From Pelagibacteraceae bacterium (GTDB lineage: Bacteria; Pseudomonadota; Alphaproteobacteria; HIMB59; GCA-002718135): a stretch of DNA of 18,379 nt. The stretch covers positions 1-18,379 of the forward strand of contig PBDN01000008.1 of NCBI GenBank assembly GCA_002718135.1, given 5' to 3'. Positions 15,516-18,379 of the stretch are shown piece after piece. The first letter of the stretch is position 1. Each line of letters opens with the position of its first letter. The notes beneath the pieces were generated by a model. That model ran no database searches, was not told the DNA's origin, and saw nothing but the letters and a program-made list of their open reading frames with translations. The translations under genes and the position numbers were made by a program.

Positions 15516-16022
15516 ATGATAAAAAAAATAATATTTATCTCTATCTTCTTTGTAGGATTTTTTTCTACAACTCTTTTTGCATCTGAACCAAAGAGTTTGG
15601 GGAAATATAAAAACTGGGAGGCTTTTACTTTTAATGATAGTAAAGGCAAAGTTTGTTTCGCACAAACCATTCCAACAGAAAGATCCCCTAAAAACTTAAA
15701 AAATAATACCGCAAGATTATTTGTTTCATTTAGAAAAGACGAAAAAATTAAGAATGAAATTAGTGTTACTGGAGGTTTCACTTATAAACCAACATCAGTA
15801 ATAGCAAAATCTGGTAAAAATGAATTTGCTTTCACATTGGCTAAAGGGAAATTTGCTTGGATACAAGATCAAGAGGAAGAGTTTAACTTAATCAAAGTTA
15901 TGAAAAAGGCATCAAAGTTATCAATATCAGCATCAACAGCAAATGGAGTTAAAACTAAAGAATTATACTCCATGATGGGCTTTACAAAAGCATACAATAC
16001 CGCAAAAAAAAGTTGTGCCTAA
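15516..16022 (+). CDS. Invasion-associated locus B (IalB)-like secreted protein
   Basis: This 168-residue exported protein has a clear signal peptide (about 1-22, cleavage after LFA). The mature part begins [17 protein letters not shown] and contains KVCFAQTIP, the W...C pattern of the IalB family, and ends in a Cys (KKSCA). IalB was described in Bartonella in erythrocyte invasion, but the family is widespread in free-living Alphaproteobacteria, where its function is unknown; a periplasmic role is inferred. The ATG at 15516 is chosen because it begins the signal peptide. A non-ATG frame extends 90 nt further upstream but would hide that peptide and overlap the tas-like gene. It overlaps argG by 8 bp. 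Confidence 0.82.
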   Translation: MIKKIIFISIFFVGFFSTTLFASEPKSLGKYKNWEAFTFNDSKGKVCFAQTIPTERSPKNLKNNTARLFVSFRKDEKIKNEISVTGGFTYKPTSVIAKSGKNEFAFTLAKGKFAWIQDQEEEFNLIKVMKKASKLSISASTANGVKTKELYSMMGFTKAYNTAKKSCA

Positions 16023-17205
16023 AAAAAAAAGTAAAATAGTTTTAGCCTATTCCGGTGGTTTGGATACCTCAGTCATACTTAAATGGCTTCAGGAGAATTA
16101 TCAGTCTGAAGTAATTTGTTATACTGCCGATATTGGTCAAAAAATAAATAAAAATAAAATAATTAAAAATGCAAAAAAACTTGGTGTTAAAAATATTATT
16201 ATTGAAGATTTAAAAAATATTTTTATTAGAGATTATGTTTTTCCAATGATAAGAGGACATGCATTGTATGAGGGTGTTTATTTGCTAGGAACATCAATTG
16301 CTAGACCTTTAATTGCAAAAAGACAAATTACTATAGCAAAAAAATTTAAAGCATTTGCTGTTTCTCATGGTTCGACTGGAAAAGGAAATGATCAAGTAAG
16401 ATTTGAACTAGGGTATTACTACTTTGGACCTAAAATTAAGGTAATTGCTCCTTGGAGAATTTGGAAATTGAGTTCAAGAAGTGATTTAATTAAATACGCT
16501 AAAAAAAATAATATACAAATACCTAAAGATAAAAAAGGCTCTCCTCCTTTCTCTGTAGATGATAATCTTTTTCACACTTCTACTGAAGGAAAAGTTTTGG
16601 AAGATCCAAAAAAACAAGCGCCTGAATATATTTTTCAAAGAACTATATCGCCGGAGAAAGCACCAAATAAACCTTCTTATATATCTATTGGATTTAAAAA
16701 TGGTGATCCCGTTTCAGTAAACAATAAAAAATTATTGCCATCCAAACTTTTGCAAAAATTGAATATTGTTGCTGGTAAAAATGGAATTGGAAGAGTTGAT
16801 CTTGTTGAAAACAGATTTATTGGAATAAAATCTAGAGGAGTATACGAAACACCAGGCGGAACTCTTTTGATAATTGCTCATAGAGCAATCGAATCTGTAA
16901 CTTTAGATAAAAAAACTATGCACAAAAAAGATGAGGTAATGCCAAAATATGCTGAGCTTATTTACAACGGTTTTTGGTTTTCAAAAGCAAGATTCAAGTT
17001 ACAAAAAATCGTAGATAAAAATAAAAATAAGGTTAACGGAAAAGTTAAGTTAAAACTTTATAAAGGCAATATTACAATCATGAGTAGAATATCTTCCAGC
17101 AAGGCTTATTCTATGAAGAAAGTTTCATTTGAAGATAATACCTTTTTTAAAAAAGGGGCTATTGAAAAATTCTTAAAGATGCTCACATATAAACTTAAGA
17201 AATGA
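16015..17205 (+). CDS. argG: Argininosuccinate synthase ArgG
   Basis: ArgG condenses citrulline and aspartate with ATP to give argininosuccinate, the penultimate step of arginine biosynthesis, in the cytoplasm. The 396-residue length is typical of the non-E. coli ArgG type. The ATP pyrophosphatase loop YSGGLDTS is at 12-19, the substrate segment is [15 protein letters not shown], and later motifs [38 protein letters not shown] and TPGGTLL are all present. The start is GTG (16015) inside the end of the IalB-like gene, followed by a 10-nt A-run encoding lysines; no ATG is available nearby. The last codons overlap the next gene (17202-17205, ATGA). No argH is seen in the window. Confidence 0.97.
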   Translation: MPKKKSKIVLAYSGGLDTSVILKWLQENYQSEVICYTADIGQKINKNKIIKNAKKLGVKNIIIEDLKNIFIRDYVFPMIRGHALYEGVYLLGTSIARPLIAKRQITIAKKFKAFAVSHGSTGKGNDQVRFELGYYYFGPKIKVIAPWRIWKLSSRSDLIKYAKKNNIQIPKDKKGSPPFSVDDNLFHTSTEGKVLEDPKKQAPEYIFQRTISPEKAPNKPSYISIGFKNGDPVSVNNKKLLPSKLLQKLNIVAGKNGIGRVDLVENRFIGIKSRGVYETPGGTLLIIAHRAIESVTLDKKTMHKKDEVMPKYAELIYNGFWFSKARFKLQKIVDKNKNKVNGKVKLKLYKGNITIMSRISSSKAYSMKKVSFEDNTFFKKGAIEKFLKMLTYKLKK

Positions 17206-18110
17206 ATAAGCAAGAGCAGGCTACAGAATTTGTAAAGAAAGCAATTGAATACGTTCAGTCGAATAAGGAAAAATTGCAAGGTTTGGGCGGTGCACTTAGA
17301 AAAATTGGCAAGGATGATTGCAAGGCCACTTTTGAAAAAATCCAAAAGCAAAATAGTAGAATTCAAGATCCAACCCTTAGTAGTTTTTACGATGGTGTGC
17401 TTCTATTACATGATTACATGCCCGATAAAGCAGAGGAACTATGGCCTAAAAAAGATTTAGAAAAACTTTATAACTCTGATATTGAAACTGAAATTGAGGA
17501 GAAAGAGGAAATAGAGACTACAAGTTATGGTTTGGAACATGTTGATGAGTTAATAGATATTATAAATGGAGGTTGGGAAAACATCCAGGAAGGTATCGCA
17601 GCGAGTCATATGTTAAAATTTAAAAGAAAAATTGAAGATATACCCCGTAATAAGTATTACATAAATTTTACAACTGCATCGAATGTGTTCCCTTCAACAG
17701 GTGAACATATCCAAGAGAAGGAAGGACATGATTTGATAGCTAAAATATTAACAGAAATTCAATATTCCTTTAGAATTCGACAAACTAACCAATTTACTCA
17801 ATTTCATTTGCTCAGTAGCATTGCAAGCTTACCTTGGAGGATTAAACCCGTTATTGAAAGGTTTATGAATAAATTTGGAAATATACATATCGGATTTAAA
17901 CCAAATTACAATGATATCATCGTAGATAAGAATCCTAGAACCTCTTTTTTTAATATCATTACCCCTATTGTATTTTTGTGGAGAATAGAATTCGGCGATG
18001 TGAAAAATAAGATGAAAATAAATAAACCAATTCTAAAAAGTAAACGTATAATTTTCGACGAGGGATTAGATAAAATCAAATACGTTAATGAAATTAAATT
18101 AAATTCCTAA
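17202..18110 (+). CDS. Hypothetical protein, family not recognised
   Basis: I do not recognise this 302-residue protein. It has no signal peptide or transmembrane helix, so it is probably cytoplasmic. The N-terminal part (1-90) is rich in Lys/Glu and looks helical, with the glycine-containing segment [13 protein letters not shown] (24-36) and [13 protein letters not shown] (61-73). A very acidic Glu/Ile/Thr linker covers about 92-107. The C-terminal domain (about 108-302) appears mixed alpha/beta, with notable aromatic and charged patches such as GGWENIQEG and [12 protein letters not shown], and a Lys-rich end. The ATG overlaps the argG stop by 4 bp, so it is translated with argG. Codon use and AT content resemble its neighbours. 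A link to arginine or nitrogen metabolism would be context inference only. Confidence 0.8.
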   Translation: MNKQEQATEFVKKAIEYVQSNKEKLQGLGGALRKIGKDDCKATFEKIQKQNSRIQDPTLSSFYDGVLLLHDYMPDKAEELWPKKDLEKLYNSDIETEIEEKEEIETTSYGLEHVDELIDIINGGWENIQEGIAASHMLKFKRKIEDIPRNKYYINFTTASNVFPSTGEHIQEKEGHDLIAKILTEIQYSFRIRQTNQFTQFHLLSSIASLPWRIKPVIERFMNKFGNIHIGFKPNYNDIIVDKNPRTSFFNIITPIVFLWRIEFGDVKNKMKINKPILKSKRIIFDEGLDKIKYVNEIKLNS

Positions 18111-18145
18111 GGTTTCCTCTTAGTTTCCCTTTCAATTTCCTATTA
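18104..18145. repeat. Imperfect tandem TTTCC-containing 11-12 nt repeats
   Basis: Beginning at the stop of the unknown gene, the sequence repeats a T-T-C-C core at 11-12 nt spacing: ATTCCTAAG, GTTTCCTCTTA, GTTTCCCTTTCA, ATTTCCTATTA. A T-run follows at about 18147-18156. The copies are imperfect. They could be slippage-derived or binding sites spaced near one helical turn; no function is assigned. Confidence 0.4.
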
Positions 18146-18163
18146 AGTTTTTTTTTAATAAAC

Positions 18164-18180
18164 CGTTTTAAAGTAAAACG
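18164..18180 (+). terminator. Short hairpin downstream of the argG unit
   Basis: CGTTTTA (18164-18170) and TAAAACG (18174-18180) are exact reverse complements with a 3-nt loop. The stem is AT-rich and has no following T-tract in the plus direction; on the minus strand a T-rich stretch follows less directly. It may help end the argG/hypothetical transcript, or be part of the upstream region of the next gene. The terminator call is weak. Confidence 0.3.
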
Positions 18181-18256
18181 AATTTAAGATCATTTAATTA
18201 ATGTTCAAAAATTTAGATCTTTGAAAAAAAATTTTTGGCACAACATGGAGAAATCT

Positions 18257-18379
18257 ATGAATAATAAAATGAGCAATCCGCCAGTGTTAGTTCCCACACC
18301 GGCGATGTTGCAAAAAGAAAAAAAGGGAACAGAAGAAGGTGTTCTTCAAGTTGAGGTTAAATCAATTAACCTGACTAAA
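18257..18379 (+). CDS. Start of an unidentified gene, truncated by the window end
   Basis: An open frame begins here and is still open at the last base (41 codons visible). GGAG followed by six bases precedes the ATG at 18257, one of the few clear Shine-Dalgarno sequences in the window, and decides this start over the in-frame ATG at 18245. The visible N-terminus is polar, with a proline stretch NPPVLVPTPAML and then a Lys/Glu segment; it is neither a signal peptide nor a membrane helix. Base composition at 18270-18310 is more GC-rich than the neighbouring genes. No family can be assigned from this fragment. Confidence 0.55.
   Translation, partial: MNNKMSNPPVLVPTPAMLQKEKKGTEEGVLQVEVKSINLTK

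Noticed and set aside
15419..15781. Minus-strand open frame opposite the IalB-like gene
   Set aside because: The plus strand encodes a signal peptide and an IalB-like domain; the antisense frame has no recognisable feature.
17106..17366. Minus-strand hydrophobic frame across the argG/hypothetical junction
   Set aside because: Its Leu/Phe-rich composition is what antisense of Lys/Glu-rich AT-rich genes produces.
1..18379. CRISPR array, insertion sequence, prophage, toxin-antitoxin or defence system
   Set aside because: No regularly spaced repeats, transposase, integrase or defence-family motifs are visible; nearly all DNA is accounted for by housekeeping genes.

Overview
The window looks like a piece of a SAR11-type alphaproteobacterial genome ('Candidatus Pelagibacter' or a close relative). 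The supporting signs are very AT-rich coding sequence with Lys/Ile/Asn-heavy proteins, almost no intergenic space, many 0-10 bp gaps or stop/start overlaps, weak or absent Shine-Dalgarno sequences, and alphaproteobacterial families (DUF2794, IalB-like, HspQ, BI-1). This assignment comes from recognising gene content and style, not from a database search.

Region 1 (82-7402, minus strand) is a 2-hydroxyacid and glyoxylate metabolism block. In transcription order it holds an FMN-dependent alpha-hydroxyacid dehydrogenase of the LldD/glycolate oxidase family, a PLP aminotransferase of the aspartate aminotransferase type, glcD, glcE, glcF, and a 2-hydroxyacid dehydrogenase of the glyoxylate/hydroxypyruvate reductase type. 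GlcDEF would oxidise glycolate to glyoxylate. The aminotransferase could convert glyoxylate to glycine and the reductase could turn glyoxylate back into glycolate, so the block surrounds one metabolite.

Region 2 (7422-12106, minus strand, directly upstream) is a cytochrome c maturation (System I) operon, ccmC-ccmD-ccmE-ccmF-ccmG-ccmH, followed by a small outer-membrane acyloxyacyl hydrolase (PagL-like lipid A deacylase). No ccmA, ccmB or ccmI is present here. Regions 1 and 2 together form an uninterrupted run of 13 same-strand genes of about 12 kb with gaps of 44 bp or less. They could be one transcript, although a promoter-like sequence in front of glcD may split it.

Region 3 (12107-12674) holds hspQ on the minus strand. 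The 185-bp gap between hspQ and ccmC contains a perfect 13-bp inverted repeat, an 11-bp direct repeat and a short sequence identical to the 3' end of many tRNA-Ser genes. It is the most structured non-coding stretch in the window.

Region 4 (12675-14345) has yciB/ispZ overlapping a DUF2794 gene on the plus strand. These run convergently, with only 2 bp between stop codons, into a BI-1 family membrane protein gene on the minus strand.

Region 5 (14414-18110, plus strand) holds a Tas-type aldo/keto reductase, an IalB-like secreted protein, argG, and an unrecognised 302-residue protein translationally coupled to argG. Region 6 (18111-18379) has a repeat-rich gap and the first codons of a further unidentified gene that runs off the window.

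Most of the window is ordinary core-genome content. The points that merit a second look are the hspQ-ccmC intergenic structure, the unknown protein behind argG, the PagL-like protein with Asn at the expected catalytic Glu position, and the clustering of glyoxylate-producing and glyoxylate-consuming enzymes.
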